Source: Natrinema halophilum
Lineage (GTDB): Archaea; Halobacteriota; Halobacteria; Halobacteriales; Natrialbaceae
Reading direction: 5' to 3'
DNA: 64,000 nucleotides
NCBI RefSeq assembly: GCF_013402815.2
Contig: NZ_CP058601.1
Coordinates: 1,612,001-1,676,000, forward strand
In this document: in pieces, positions 32,928 through 43,049 of the stretch
How positions within the stretch are numbered: position 1 is the first letter of the stretch
Layout of the letters: the number at the start of each line of letters is the position of its first letter
Notes under the pieces: generated by a model
What the model was told of the DNA's origin: nothing
Database searches by the model: none
The model's input: only the letters and a program-made list of their open reading frames with translations
Position numbers and translations under genes: made by a program

Positions 32928-35306
32928 TCAGCAGGTGTGACTATCCACAGCGGGCAGCGAAAACGAGAACGTCGCCCCCTCACCGGACTCGGAGTTAACC
33001 CAGATGTCGCCCCCGTGACGTTCGACGATGCGCTCGCATAATGCGAGTCCGATCCCCGCTCCATCGTACTCTGCACGGCTGTGCAGGCGGTCGAATACCG
33101 TAAACACTCGCTCGTGGTCCGCCGGATCGATCCCGATCCCTTCGTCGCGAACCGATACCACCCACTCTTTACTCCGCCGTTCGGCCCCGACGTGGATCTG
33201 TGGCGGTTCATCGCCGCTGTACGTGATCGCGTTCGAGAGAAGATTGAGGAAGACCTGTCGCAGTTGGCTGGCGTCGCCCGCTACGCGGGGAAGGTCCTCG
33301 GTTTCAATTTCAGCGTCGGTCTCTCGGATTCGAACCTGGAGATCCTCGAGGACGCCCTCGAGTACTTCGTTCAAGGTCACCGGTTCGAACGGGTCGCCCT
33401 GGGTTTCGACTCGCGAGTACTCGAGCAGCCCGTCGATCATCGTCCGCATTCGTTCTGCCCCGTCGATGGCATATGCGAGAAACTCTTCGCCGTCTTCGTC
33501 GAAGGCGTCGTTGTACCGCTTCTCGAGTAACTTGAGGTAGCTCGTCACCATCCGAAGGGGCTCTTGCAGGTCGTGAGAGGCCGCGTACGCGAACTGCTCC
33601 AGTCGTTCGTTTGACTGCTCGAGCCGGTCGATCAATTCCTCGAGTCGCTGCTCGCGCTCGACGTGCTCGGTGATGTCCTGTGCCATACTCAGGCCGGCGA
33701 AGACATCGCCGTCGGCATTACGAAGCGGTACAGCCCACACGCGCCAGTTCCGATCGCCGAACTCTGTCGTCGTGCTGTGGGTGGTGCCGTCCTCGAGGGC
33801 GGTGCGAAACAGCGCCTCCAGATCCGCGGCCGTCTCTTCGGGAAAGATGTCCGGGACGCGATTGCCCTCGAGGCGGTCCGCGCTGGGGAGGCGGTCGCCG
33901 AGAACGCCGCCTCTGGTCAGCGTATACCGAAGCTCCTTGTCGTATATTCCGACGGCACCGTTCGGGAAGTTCTCCGCGAGCGTCCGGTAGCGGCGCTCGG
34001 ATTCCTCGAGTTTTCGCTCTCGCCGTTTTCGCTCGGTGATGTCCCTGACGACGCCGACTTCTTCGCGGTCGCCGCTATCGGACCGTAGCGTTGCGAAGGT
34101 TCCCTCCGTTGGGATGTGATTGCCGTCTGCCGTCTTGATCTCAGCTTCGACGACCGGACTGCTCGTTTGCTCGGCAGGTGATTCTGTCAGTCGCTCCTTC
34201 GACTGCTCGATCGTCGATTCGTCGACGACGAGCGAAGCGTGTTCCCCGATCAGTCTCTCGCGATCGTAGCCCGTCAGTTCCGCGTACGCGTCGTTGACCA
34301 TCGTAAACCGGCCCGACTCGTCTTTGACGTAAATGCCGTCGTCGATCGTTTCGACGATCGTCTCGTACTTGGCCAGTTCATGCTCGTGTTCTTTTTGTTT
34401 GCTGATATCTCGGCCGATACCGGCCAGGACGCGCTTCCCTTCGGGGTTTTCGAGTTTGGCCGCGACGAACTCGTACGGAATCCGTTCGTCACTTTTGGTC
34501 AGGACGTCTACTTCGACGCGTGCGTTCCCGGTGTCGAAGATTTCGCTGATTCCGGTTGCGAGCTGCTCTCGATCCTCCTCGGCGACGAATTCGATCGGGT
34601 GCATCGATTCGATTTCGGCGTCCGAATAGCCGGTGACTGCGTTCAGCGTCTGGTTCCACCGCTGAAAGTTGCCCGCCTCGTCGACGACGTAAAACATGTC
34701 GTCGACCGAGTTCAGGATATCGTCGGTATAGACCCTGTACCGCTCGAGTTGCGCCTCACGGTCGCGCAATCGACGTTCTTTCGCCGTACGGTCGATGGCC
34801 GCCGCGATGACGTTCGCGACGCTCTGGACGAAGTTGGCGTCGTGGTCGGTAAACTCTCTGTGGTCGATCGTGTGGGTCCCGAGAACGCCCCACGGCTCCT
34901 CGACCGAGCCGATAACGACGCTGATGCCGCTTCTGACGTCGTGATCGACGAGCAGATCCGGACCGGAAAATCGGGGTTCCGTCCGGAGATCGTCGACGAT
35001 GACCGGCTCCTCCGAGAGGAGCGTATACCCCGCCTGGGAGTCCCTGTCCGTGGGAACCGTCGCCGTCCCGACGAGCCCCGTTTGCCAGCCGACGCCCTGT
35101 CGCAACAAGACCTCGTCCCCGCCGGGTAGCAACTCGAGCACTTTGCAGTAGTCGGCGTCCAGCGTCTCGGCGACGGCGACCGATGCGTCGTGCATCAACC
35201 GGTCTATATCCTCCGTTGACAGTGCCTGTTGACCGAGTTCGGCGACGATCTCCTGTTGGCGAACTCGAGTCTGGAGTTCCCCCTCGGTCGGCGGAGACGA
35301 TTCCAT
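32928..35306 (-). CDS. GAF/PAS histidine kinase
   Basis: The 792-residue sensor kinase has GAF (about 30-200), three PAS domains (about 205-315, 320-440, 450-570, separated by DITERKRRE-type linkers), HisKA (AASHDLQEPLRM, phospho-His about 592) and HATPase_c with N-box NLLSNAI and G-box DEGIGID and GIGLALC. There is no transmembrane segment, so it senses soluble ligands or redox state in the cytoplasm. No response regulator is adjacent; stand-alone receivers lie 9-14 kb to the right. Its C-terminal half is a close paralogue of the truncated kinase at 47380-48130. Confidence 0.93.
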   Translation of the reverse strand: MESSPPTEGELQTRVRQQEIVAELGQQALSTEDIDRLMHDASVAVAETLDADYCKVLELLPGGDEVLLRQGVGWQTGLVGTATVPTDRDSQAGYTLLSEEPVIVDDLRTEPRFSGPDLLVDHDVRSGISVVIGSVEEPWGVLGTHTIDHREFTDHDANFVQSVANVIAAAIDRTAKERRLRDREAQLERYRVYTDDILNSVDDMFYVVDEAGNFQRWNQTLNAVTGYSDAEIESMHPIEFVAEEDREQLATGISEIFDTGNARVEVDVLTKSDERIPYEFVAAKLENPEGKRVLAGIGRDISKQKEHEHELAKYETIVETIDDGIYVKDESGRFTMVNDAYAELTGYDRERLIGEHASLVVDESTIEQSKERLTESPAEQTSSPVVEAEIKTADGNHIPTEGTFATLRSDSGDREEVGVVRDITERKRRERKLEESERRYRTLAENFPNGAVGIYDKELRYTLTRGGVLGDRLPSADRLEGNRVPDIFPEETAADLEALFRTALEDGTTHSTTTEFGDRNWRVWAVPLRNADGDVFAGLSMAQDITEHVEREQRLEELIDRLEQSNERLEQFAYAASHDLQEPLRMVTSYLKLLEKRYNDAFDEDGEEFLAYAIDGAERMRTMIDGLLEYSRVETQGDPFEPVTLNEVLEGVLEDLQVRIRETDAEIETEDLPRVAGDASQLRQVFLNLLSNAITYSGDEPPQIHVGAERRSKEWVVSVRDEGIGIDPADHERVFTVFDRLHSRAEYDGAGIGLALCERIVERHGGDIWVNSESGEGATFSFSLPAVDSHTC

Positions 35307-35518
35307 TACAGACCACAGTAACAGTCAAGACCGGTAAAACTTCGTGGTACGATTCGTTTCGATGCGACAGTCGGTTCGTGACCCGGACGCGAGGATCGGC
35401 GAGAGTGAGCTCCTCTTCGCGACGTCTCGCACCGGTGACCGATATCGGTGGCCGGCACTAACGCAGCCGATCGAAACCAAAGTTGGTATGTCCGATTCGG
35501 TACCTCGACTAGAACAAG

Positions 35519-36295
35519 ATGGTACAGACGAGCGTTATCGGTTGCGGAAACATGGGAAGCGCCCTGATAAAAGGGCTCTGGCGGGCCGGGAATCACACGG
35601 TGACCGCGTGTGATCTAGATCCCGACGCACTCGAGTCGGTTACCGACTACTGCGAGCGGACCACTGCGGACGTCTCGGCCGCGGCCGACGCCGACGTTGT
35701 GATCGTCGCCGTGAAACCCGACATCGTCGGCGCGGTCCTCGACGACCTCGATCTCGCACCGGAGCAGACGCTTCTTTCTATTGCCGCCGGCGTCTCGACC
35801 GACTACGTCGAAGCGCGAACCGAGGCGAACGTCGTCCGAATCATGCCGAATCTCGCGGCCGAAACGGGGGACATGGCTGCGGCCGTGGCCGGAGAGAACG
35901 TCCCCGACGAGGTTCGGACGCTGCTCGACGACGTCGGCGAGTACGCCGAAATCGACGAAGCACAAATGGACATCGCGACCGCCGTCAACGGAAGCGGACC
36001 GGCGTTCGTCTTCTACCTCCTTCAGGCGATGAAAGAAGCCGGAATCGACGGGGGGCTCGACGCCGATGACGCCGAAACGCTGGCTGCACAGACGTTCAAA
36101 GGGGCAGCCGAAACCGTCCTCCGGTCGGACGAGGACGTCGACGACCTGATCGACGCCGTCTGTTCGCCGAACGGGACGACTATCGAAGGGATGGAAGTCC
36201 TCTGGAACAGTGACGTACAGGAAACCATCGCCGACGCCATAAAGGCGGCCGAAGAACGCTCTGCGGAACTCGCAGGCGAATCCGACAATGAGTGA
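35519..36295 (+). CDS. proC: pyrroline-5-carboxylate reductase
   Basis: The 258-residue protein starts with the NAD(P) motif [14 protein letters not shown] and has the ProC core [21 protein letters not shown] and the family signature [18 protein letters not shown], then [11 protein letters not shown]. It reduces pyrroline-5-carboxylate to proline. It is the first gene of the proC-proB-proA operon, with an 8-bp overlap to proB, so all three steps from glutamate to proline are co-expressed. Proline also serves as a minor osmolyte. Confidence 0.95.
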   Translation: MVQTSVIGCGNMGSALIKGLWRAGNHTVTACDLDPDALESVTDYCERTTADVSAAADADVVIVAVKPDIVGAVLDDLDLAPEQTLLSIAAGVSTDYVEARTEANVVRIMPNLAAETGDMAAAVAGENVPDEVRTLLDDVGEYAEIDEAQMDIATAVNGSGPAFVFYLLQAMKEAGIDGGLDADDAETLAAQTFKGAAETVLRSDEDVDDLIDAVCSPNGTTIEGMEVLWNSDVQETIADAIKAAEERSAELAGESDNE

Positions 36296-37121
36296 GACGC
36301 TCGAGGACGCGACCGTCGCGGAGGCGAGACAGATGGCTGCCGACGCCGATCGTGTCGTCGTCAAGGCGGGAACGAATTCGCTGACCGACGAGGAGTCGAA
36401 CCTCGACGACGAGAAACTCGACAAGCTCGTCGACGACATCCAATCCCTCCTGAAACGGGACAAGGAGGTCATCCTCGTCTCGTCGGGTGCGATCGGTGCC
36501 GGAACGGGCCGGATCGAGGGATCGACCGGGACCGTCGAGGAGTCCCAGGCACTGTCGACCGTCGGACAGAGCCACCTCATGCACCGCTATACCGAAAGCT
36601 TCGGGCGGTACGACAGGAAGGTCGCCCAGCTTCTGTTGACCCAACACGACCTCGAAAACCCCGAGCGCTTTACGAACTTTCGAAACACCGTGGAGACGCT
36701 GCTGGACTGGGGCGTCGTTCCGATACTCAACGAAAACGATGCAGTCGCGACGGAGGAGATTCGAATCGGCGACAACGACATGCTCTCGGCGGCGGCGACC
36801 ATGGGCGTCGACGGCGACTTGCTGGTCACGCTGACCGACGTCGGCGGCGTCTACACCGGCAACCCGAAGGAAGACGGCCACGCCGAACGGATCGAGGCTG
36901 TCGGGGCGAACTACGACACGGTACAGGAAATCGTCACGGAAAGTACGAGCGACGAATTCGGCGGCATCCAGACAAAAATCGAGGGGGCACGCGACGTCAG
37001 CGAACACGGCATTCCGGCCGTCATCGCGAGGTCGACCGAACCCGACATTCTCGAGAAGATCGCTACTGCCAAACCCGTGGGAACCATATTCGTTCCCATC
37101 AACGGTGTGAGCGATGACTGA
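36288..37121 (+). CDS. proB: glutamate 5-kinase
   Basis: The 277-residue protein has the amino-acid kinase fold: [14 protein letters not shown] near the N-terminus, [32 protein letters not shown] and a late VIARSTEP. It lacks the C-terminal PUA domain of bacterial ProB, as is usual for the short form. It phosphorylates glutamate in the first step of proline synthesis. It overlaps proC by 8 bp and proA by 8 bp. Confidence 0.94.
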   Translation: MSETLEDATVAEARQMAADADRVVVKAGTNSLTDEESNLDDEKLDKLVDDIQSLLKRDKEVILVSSGAIGAGTGRIEGSTGTVEESQALSTVGQSHLMHRYTESFGRYDRKVAQLLLTQHDLENPERFTNFRNTVETLLDWGVVPILNENDAVATEEIRIGDNDMLSAAATMGVDGDLLVTLTDVGGVYTGNPKEDGHAERIEAVGANYDTVQEIVTESTSDEFGGIQTKIEGARDVSEHGIPAVIARSTEPDILEKIATAKPVGTIFVPINGVSDD

Positions 37122-38451
37122 GATCGATATCGAACAAAACGTCGACGAGGCACAGTCCGCAGCGCTCGAGCTCGCGAAGCTCTCGGACGAAGAGCGAACC
37201 GAGGCCCTTCACGAGATCGCCGACGCGATCGAAGCTCGAACCGACGAGGTCCTCGAAGCAAACGAGAAAGACGTCACCGAGGGCGAACGACTGCTCGAGG
37301 ACGGCGAGTACACGCAGGCGCTGGTCGACCGGCTGAAGCTCTCCGAGTCGAAGATCGAGAGCATCACCGAGATGGTCCGAAGCGTGGCAGACCAAGAGGA
37401 TCCGCTCGGAAAGACGCTTTCGGCGCGGGAACTCGACGAGAACCTCGAACTGTACAAGGTCGCCGTACCAATCGGCGTTATCGGCACGGTCTTCGAGTCC
37501 CGGCCCGACGCGCTCGTCCAGATCGCCGCGCTCGGTCTCAAGTCGGGGAACGCGGTCATCCTGAAAGGCGGCAGCGAGGCGCTCCACTCCAACCGGATCC
37601 TCTTCGAGATCATCGAGGACGCCGCGGCCGACGCCGGGGTTCCGGACGGCTGGGCACAGCACATCGAAGCCCGCGAGGACGTCGACGCGCTGCTCGAGAT
37701 GGGTGAGTCGATTGACCTCCTCATGCCGCGGGGAAGCTCCGAGTTCGTCGGCTATATCCAGGACAACACGAGCATTCCCGTCCTCGGGCACACTGAGGGA
37801 ATCTGCCACGTGTACGTCGACGACGAGGCAGACCTCTCGATGGCGGAAGACATCGCCTACGACGCCAAGGTCCAGTACCCAGCGGTCTGTAACGCCGTCG
37901 AGACCCTGCTGGTCCACGAGTCCGTCGCCGACGAATTCCTGCCGGCAATCGCAGACCGCTATAATTCCGCCGACGTCGAGATGCGCGGCGACGAGGCTAC
38001 CCGCGAAATCGTCGACGTAGAAGCCGCCACCGAAACCGACTGGGACACCGAGTACGGCGATCTGATCGTTTCGATCAGGATCGTCGACTCGCTCGAGACG
38101 GCGGTCGATCACATCACCACTCACGGCTCGAAGCATACGGATTCGATCGTGACCGAGAACGCGGACCGCGCGAGCACCTTCATGCGCAGCCTCGACTCGG
38201 CGAGCGTCTTCCACAACGCCTCGACGCGCTTCGCCGACGGCTACCGGTTCGGCCTCGGTGCCGAGGTCGGCATCAGCACGGGCAAGATCCACGCCCGCGG
38301 CCCCGTCGGCCTCGAGGGGCTGACGACCTACAAGTACCACCTCGAGGGTGACGGCCAGCTCGTCGCCACCTACGCCGGCGAGGATGCGAAACCGTACACC
38401 CACGAGGAGTTCGACGAGGAGTGGAACCCCGGCCGTCTGTCGGACGAATAG
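37114..38451 (+). CDS. proA: gamma-glutamyl phosphate reductase
   Basis: The 445-residue aldehyde-dehydrogenase-fold enzyme has the conserved [16 protein letters not shown] type N-terminal block, [19 protein letters not shown], the active-site Cys in [14 protein letters not shown], and [18 protein letters not shown] at the C-terminus. It reduces glutamyl-5-phosphate to the semialdehyde that cyclises to P5C. It closes the proline operon. Confidence 0.95.
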   Translation: MTEIDIEQNVDEAQSAALELAKLSDEERTEALHEIADAIEARTDEVLEANEKDVTEGERLLEDGEYTQALVDRLKLSESKIESITEMVRSVADQEDPLGKTLSARELDENLELYKVAVPIGVIGTVFESRPDALVQIAALGLKSGNAVILKGGSEALHSNRILFEIIEDAAADAGVPDGWAQHIEAREDVDALLEMGESIDLLMPRGSSEFVGYIQDNTSIPVLGHTEGICHVYVDDEADLSMAEDIAYDAKVQYPAVCNAVETLLVHESVADEFLPAIADRYNSADVEMRGDEATREIVDVEAATETDWDTEYGDLIVSIRIVDSLETAVDHITTHGSKHTDSIVTENADRASTFMRSLDSASVFHNASTRFADGYRFGLGAEVGISTGKIHARGPVGLEGLTTYKYHLEGDGQLVATYAGEDAKPYTHEEFDEEWNPGRLSDE

Positions 38452-38612
38452 TTCGATCTGGTTCCGACGTCTTCCTATCGGTCTGTGATTCTGAGTGCCA
38501 GCGTCCGTTTTCCGCCGTCGATGGCACACAGCAGCTGATACACCGTGTGAAGACCTCAGGGCCTCACGGTGACGGCATCTCGAGTGCTCACCTGCGCGCC
38601 GAAACGTGTAAT

Positions 38613-38987
38613 TCAGCCGTCGAAAAATGGTATTTCCGTCGGCAAGTCAGAGTCCACTTTCCGAACTGCTGCTTTCGCCGTTATGGCGATGAGTCCGCCC
38701 ACAAAAACCGCACCGGCGAGTTCGAACCGCGTCTCGCTGGTCCCGAGCGCACCTATAACACCGCCGGTTGTGCCCGCCCATATAATTTTCAGTTTGGCAC
38801 TATCTCTGTCGTACTCCAGATACGACCCGAGCATCCCGAGAACGGCGACGATGAGCAGGGAGGCGGGATCGGCTCCGATTTCGCTGATATCACCTGTAGT
38901 GGTATAATCCAACCCGGCCACGGCAGTTCCGACCAGAACGACACTCAAATATAGTTTCACTTGCGTATACTGTGATACTAACGCCAC
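38613..38987 (-). CDS. small membrane protein, function unknown
   Basis: The 124-residue protein has three hydrophobic helices (about 8-27, 40-60, 68-82 and perhaps 90-108) with polar ends, and no known domain. It is convergent with proA. Codon use is slightly less GC-rich than in the neighbours. Confidence 0.6.
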   Translation of the reverse strand: MALVSQYTQVKLYLSVVLVGTAVAGLDYTTTGDISEIGADPASLLIVAVLGMLGSYLEYDRDSAKLKIIWAGTTGGVIGALGTSETRFELAGAVFVGGLIAITAKAAVRKVDSDLPTEIPFFDG

Positions 38988-39065
38988 ATATACGTTTCCT
39001 GTCTGTCACAGGGTGAATTCGGACGTTCTGAACAGCCGCAGCACCTACTGTTTTCATCCACGCAT

Positions 39066-39623
39066 TCACTCGTCCTCATCCACGGGTTCGCTCTCTTCGA
39101 ATCCGCCACAGGCATGGAATACACCGTTGTCCCGCTCGACCCACCCCAGAAGAACCGCCCACTCGAGGAGCCGTACGATTCGATCTCGCTCACCGTCCGC
39201 ACCATCGGCCCGGGACGGACGAGATCGCCGCTCGTCGGTTCGTCGTGCGTCTCGAATCGCGGCTACGATTTCCTCGGCAGTGAGCGGTTCGTCAGCGCGC
39301 TCGAGAACTGAGATGACCCTCTCGGCTCCGTCGACGCGCTCCCGGAACGTCCGCCGAAGCCGACCGCGGTCGAGCCCGGTCCGGGAGTCGACGCCTGTGA
39401 TCGAGTCGCGGCGCCGATACCCCGCCGGCTCTTCGGTCGCCAGCTCGAGCGCCTGGAGAAACGCCAGCCAGGTCGCCGCCTCGTCTCGGGTCTCGAGGGA
39501 CGTCTCGTCCACGAGGTGCCGACAGCAATCGTCGACGTCGCCGGCGGCCGCGGGGAGCGCGCGGGTGACGGCGGCGACGAACGCGAAATCGGCTGGCGGC
39601 TCGGGAACCGGCTTGAATCGCAT
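39066..39623 (-). CDS. helical protein with winged-helix-like C-terminal half, function unknown
   Basis: The 185-residue protein is mostly helical. Residues about 105-180 (AERVISVLERADEPLTAEEIVAAIRDA ... RIVRLLEWAVLLGWVERDNGVFHA) look like a winged helix-turn-helix. It lies 2 bp downstream of mch on the same strand, so the two are likely co-transcribed. No family name can be given; a link to C1 metabolism is only suggested by position. Confidence 0.65.
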   Translation of the reverse strand: MRFKPVPEPPADFAFVAAVTRALPAAAGDVDDCCRHLVDETSLETRDEAATWLAFLQALELATEEPAGYRRRDSITGVDSRTGLDRGRLRRTFRERVDGAERVISVLERADEPLTAEEIVAAIRDARRTDERRSRPSRADGADGERDRIVRLLEWAVLLGWVERDNGVFHACGGFEESEPVDEDE

Positions 39624-39625
39624 GA

Positions 39626-40558
39626 TTACAGCCCGAACGAATCGGCGAGCAATTCTTCGTCCGTCTCGCCGTAGACGCGCGTCGGACCGCCGATCACGTC
39701 GATCGTCACCGTCGCGGGTGCGAAGAGATCAGAGGGGACCTCCTCGAACTCCCACTCGAGGTCGTCGAAAACGTCGGCGAACGGACGGCCGTGCTTCTCG
39801 ACGGCCGTCGACGGCACCGAGTCGAAGATATCGGCGTCTTCCCGGACGGTGAGGTGCGCTCGACCGCCGTAGGCGATCGCATCTGTCGTGCGTGCGATCG
39901 CGGTCCGTTCGTCCCCCGCGACGGGTGCGACGGGTGCGCGTCCGGTGGCCGAAACGATATCGAGCGGGTCGTACCCGAGCTCAGCGAGCCGGAACGTCGC
40001 GAGTTCGGCCGCGCGGGCGGCGTTCGTGATGCTCCCGACGATGCTCGCGGTTCGATACGCGAGCAGGAAAACGCTGCTCGGCTCGACTTCGGCAAGGTCG
40101 GCGACCTGCTTGGCTGCGGCTTCGGTCGGCTCCTCGTCCGTCTCGACAGCGAGTGCGGTCAGATCGAACGCGTCGGTGTAGCCGACGCGGCGAAACTCCG
40201 CTTCTTCGGCCACCAGCGCTCTCGCGGGACCGCTTCCGAGACCTTCGAAATCGTCCGTCGTCAGCTCCCAGCCCGCCTTCTGAGAACAAAGAAGCGAGAG
40301 CGCCGGCTGGTCCGTCGACAGTTCGACGAAGGGGATCGACGCGTCGCCGAGTTCGCCCAGGTCGTAGCTCGGCGTCGCCATCCCCGCCGTCTGGATCTCG
40401 GTCAGCAACAGTCCGGCTTCGATGCCGCCCTCGAACTCGAGCCCGAAGTCCAGTACTGTCGATTCGTTCTCGAGGTCGTACCCTCCGATATTCAACTCCT
40501 CGGCGTAGTCGAGGGCCTCGTCGACCAGCTCGATCGCCATCCGATTGAGACTTTCCAT
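39626..40558 (-). CDS. mch: methenyltetrahydromethanopterin cyclohydrolase
   Basis: ATG 40558 (MESLNRMAIELVDEAL) is used; the frame is open further upstream but that part is Arg-rich. The 310-residue protein has the Mch marks: a long N-terminal helix, TAGMATPSYDLGEL, LCSQKAGWEL, FRRVGYTD, SSVFLLAYRTASIVGSI, and the late VTIDVIGGPTRVYGE. It interconverts 5,10-methenyl- and N5-formyl-tetrahydromethanopterin in methanogens. In haloarchaea, which use folate-type C1 carriers, it presumably works on tetrahydrofolate or a related pterin. Confidence 0.9.
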   Translation of the reverse strand: MESLNRMAIELVDEALDYAEELNIGGYDLENESTVLDFGLEFEGGIEAGLLLTEIQTAGMATPSYDLGELGDASIPFVELSTDQPALSLLCSQKAGWELTTDDFEGLGSGPARALVAEEAEFRRVGYTDAFDLTALAVETDEEPTEAAAKQVADLAEVEPSSVFLLAYRTASIVGSITNAARAAELATFRLAELGYDPLDIVSATGRAPVAPVAGDERTAIARTTDAIAYGGRAHLTVREDADIFDSVPSTAVEKHGRPFADVFDDLEWEFEEVPSDLFAPATVTIDVIGGPTRVYGETDEELLADSFGL

Positions 40559-40736
40559 GCAACGGGATTCAGTCTCCGTGCTAAAACCGTTTGTCCGTTC
40601 GGTTCCGACCGACAATGACGGGATGGCTTGGCCACTCACAGTGCGTTTCGCGCCATGTAGCCGGGTACGCTCTCGGTTTCGTTTCCTCGCGGACCGCTCA
40701 TGTCGGACGATTCCTGGCGAAAGCACCCCGAGCCGG

Positions 40737-41051
40737 TCAGTCCTCAGTGTTTCGGGCCGGCCGACCGAGTTGCGTTTCGACTGCCTCGACCTTCTCCGAC
40801 GCGGTGGCGTCTCGTGTCCGCTTGTCGTCGATCTTCAGAACAGTGCTCACTCGATCGGCGTCGACGGCATCGTGAGCTGCTTGTGCGGCTGCGAAGAGTT
40901 CGTCCGTCGTCTCGGCTTCGATCACCGTCCCCATCGGGTTCGTCTCGTAGCGGACGTCGTACCCCTCGAGCGCGTCGACGGCCTTCGCGACCTCACTGGC
41001 CATACTGTCTTCGATCACGGGGGCGACGCTCAGTAATGCAACGACAGTCAT
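40737..41051 (-). CDS. MTH1187-type thiamine-binding protein (UPF0045)
   Basis: The 104-residue protein has the ferredoxin-like fold of the MTH1187/YkoF family: MTVVALLSVAPV, VAKAVDALEGYDVRYETNPMGTVIEAE and a helix with LFAAAQAAHDAV. Family members bind thiamine or related pyrimidines. The PMGT motif of the ligand site is present. It stands alone, just upstream of mch on the same strand. Confidence 0.85.
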   Translation of the reverse strand: MTVVALLSVAPVIEDSMASEVAKAVDALEGYDVRYETNPMGTVIEAETTDELFAAAQAAHDAVDADRVSTVLKIDDKRTRDATASEKVEAVETQLGRPARNTED

Positions 41052-41173
41052 GCGTGTAGCTGAAGAGACGTAGCTCCCTAAGTCGTGCTATTCGATTCTA
41101 TCCGGCACACCGCTCAGTGCGCCTGAAGGCGCGCCGAAAACGATCAGGTCGACGGGGACAGAAGCAGCCGCGG

Positions 41174-41527
41174 TCAGTTGGAGGTCGGCGGCCGGGGCGA
41201 CTCTGCCGGTGGGTAAATGATGACGTCGCCGTTCGCGTAGACGTACACCTCGTGTTCGAGGGCGGTGAACGCGATGTGGCCATCCGACCGTTCTGTCCCA
41301 TCCGCCTTCGAGCTAAAGATGCGGTCGAGTGCGTCTGGGTCGACGCTGTCGTACAGGGAGAACTCCCCCTGCGAGACGTCAGTATTCGCGATCGACGCGA
41401 GGGCGTGGACGATCGTCGTCGTGATCGTCGCGGTGCCGTCGCTGTCGTGGTGGAAGACGTAGCGATCGTTGGGCTGGTCGTACTGGAGGTCGGTCGTATC
41501 GTCTGCGGGTGAGAGTTCCGTCTGCAT
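41174..41527 (-). CDS. single HalOD1 output-domain protein
   Basis: The 117-residue protein has one HalOD1 unit: EFSLYDSVDPDALDRIFSSK and then GHIAFTALEHEVYVYANGDVIIYP (about 56-108). The N-terminal 50 residues have RYVFHHDSDGTATITTTIVHALASIANTD, which is the usual helical lead-in. It is the single-domain relative of the tandem HalOD1 protein at 16950-17495. Confidence 0.8.
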   Translation of the reverse strand: MQTELSPADDTTDLQYDQPNDRYVFHHDSDGTATITTTIVHALASIANTDVSQGEFSLYDSVDPDALDRIFSSKADGTERSDGHIAFTALEHEVYVYANGDVIIYPPAESPRPPTSN

Positions 41528-42214
41528 TGCTAGATCTGATCGTTCAACCGTGTATTAGACTGTAGTTACCCATAGTATAAAAGCCACTCGTCGCTAATAA
41601 TAGTATTATTCTGTGAAATACAGGAATTCGGTACGAAGGTCCTGCATCCGGCCGTTTTGGCGATCATGTGGCGGCAATGACGGTATTCGAACCAACTGTT
41701 ACTCGTGAGCTGGAGAGAAATACGAACTTTTTCACGGTCAAGTGATGGTTGCCGTGGTTGTGAACCGCCTCGAGGATACGTGGTTCGAGACGCAATCGCA
41801 GCCCGTCTGGACGGTGGCTGAACTCGGAGAGTTTGCGGACAGCGATGGACCACCGGTCCCCACGAGTCGTCGCCCATGCCGGTGATAACGTGATGCTTCG
41901 CTCAGCCACGAAATCACCGTTACGGAACGGGTCTGAAGCTCTCGCTTTGCTTACGTGTAAAGTACCACGAGGACAACTCTCGAGGCACTCGCCCTGTTCC
42001 GCCTGTAGAACGATCGAAGGGACGTCAGACGGACCCATCACCGTCAGGGATCGGACCACCGACCGAGTGGCATCTGCGCGGCTACTATCGACGATCGAAC
42101 TGAAGCCGTACGAAGGCTGTCGAAATCGTCCGGATCATGTCGACGACCATCAACGGCCTGACCGCTTGCCACGGCCACCCCTGTGTTTATCCTCATTCAC
42201 TTCGAACCAGGGTC
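41528..42214. other. long intergenic region, no supported gene
   Basis: About 690 bp. ORFs on both strands (41566-41877, 41664-42059, 41833-42225) have no family match and poor haloarchaeal codon character, and overlap one another. An AT-rich stretch at 41570-41625 could carry a promoter for the HalOD1 gene. It may include an old gene remnant. Confidence 0.35.
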
Positions 42215-42661
42215 ATGGAAACTGACGCAACCGACGGAATTCGATCGAAACTCGAGGACGTCGACGACGATCTCCCGGAATCCGTCGACAAAGCCGCTCT
42301 CGGGCGAATGCAAACGGTTGCTCACGCACTCGACAAAGGGCTCCGAATCCCGGGAACGGAGTTCCGATTCGGGCTCGATCCGATCGTCGGGATCCTCCCC
42401 GGGGCCGGTGATTCTGCAGCCGCAGCCGTCTCGTTGTACCTCGTCGCCGAATCGGCTCGTATGGGTGTCTCACAATCGACGTTGCTCCGGATGGTCGCGA
42501 ACATCGCAGTCGACACTGTCATCGGTTCTGTCCCGGTTCTCGGTGTCCTTTTCGACGCATTCTGGAAAGCGAACACTCGCAATCTCGAACTGGCCCTCGA
42601 GGATCTCGCCGTCGAGGGCGACGGACGCGACTCCAGCCCGAAAGCGGTGACCATCAACTGA
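42215..42661 (+). CDS. DUF4112 family membrane protein
   Basis: ATG 42215 (METDATDGIRSKLED) is preferred over 42137. The 148-residue protein has the DUF4112 pattern: a helix with ALDKGLRIPGTEFRFGLDPIVGILPGAGD, a hydrophobic segment AAAAVSLYLVAE, VANIAVDTVIGSVPVLGVLFDAFWKANTRN. Family function is unknown; it is a common small membrane protein in haloarchaea. It precedes the amphi-Trp gene on the same strand. Confidence 0.85.
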   Translation: METDATDGIRSKLEDVDDDLPESVDKAALGRMQTVAHALDKGLRIPGTEFRFGLDPIVGILPGAGDSAAAAVSLYLVAESARMGVSQSTLLRMVANIAVDTVIGSVPVLGVLFDAFWKANTRNLELALEDLAVEGDGRDSSPKAVTIN

Positions 42662-42750
42662 CCGAACCGTAATCGATACGCCGACACGATAGTCCCCCGA
42701 ATTGAGACAACCCCTCTTTGTTTAAGTCCAATTTCGGTGTAGCGAGACGT

Positions 42751-43029
42751 ATGGGAGAACTGGAAACCGAGGCAGAGCGATCCCGAGCGGAAATCGCCGA
42801 CACCCTCCGTGGCCTGGCCGACCAACTCGACGACGACGGTAACGTAACGCTCGACCTCGAGGGGACGCAGGTGCGATTGAACCCGACCGAACCCGTCACG
42901 TTCAAACTCGAGGGAGAATCGGACTGGTCCGACGGGGACAAAGAAGCAAAGCAAAGTATCGAACTCGAACTCGTCTGGCGGCGAGAAGCGGCTACTGCCG
43001 AAGAGGGGGCCCTCGACGTACGGGAGTGA
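42751..43029 (+). CDS. amphi-Trp domain protein
   Basis: The 92-residue protein has the short amphi-Trp pattern: an N-terminal helix RAEIADTLRGLADQLDDDG, beta strands VTLDLEGTQVRLNPTEPVTFKLEGES and a terminal ELELVWRRE. The role is unknown. It is 20 bp upstream of the universal stress gene, so probably in the same transcript. Confidence 0.8.
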   Translation: MGELETEAERSRAEIADTLRGLADQLDDDGNVTLDLEGTQVRLNPTEPVTFKLEGESDWSDGDKEAKQSIELELVWRREAATAEEGALDVRE

Positions 43030-43049
43030 TCTCGCTTCCAGCGCATACC

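Noticed and set aside
41566-42225. Several overlapping ORFs in the 41.5-42.2 kb gap
   Set aside because: No domain, mutually overlapping on both strands, Arg/Ser-rich; listed only as an empty region.
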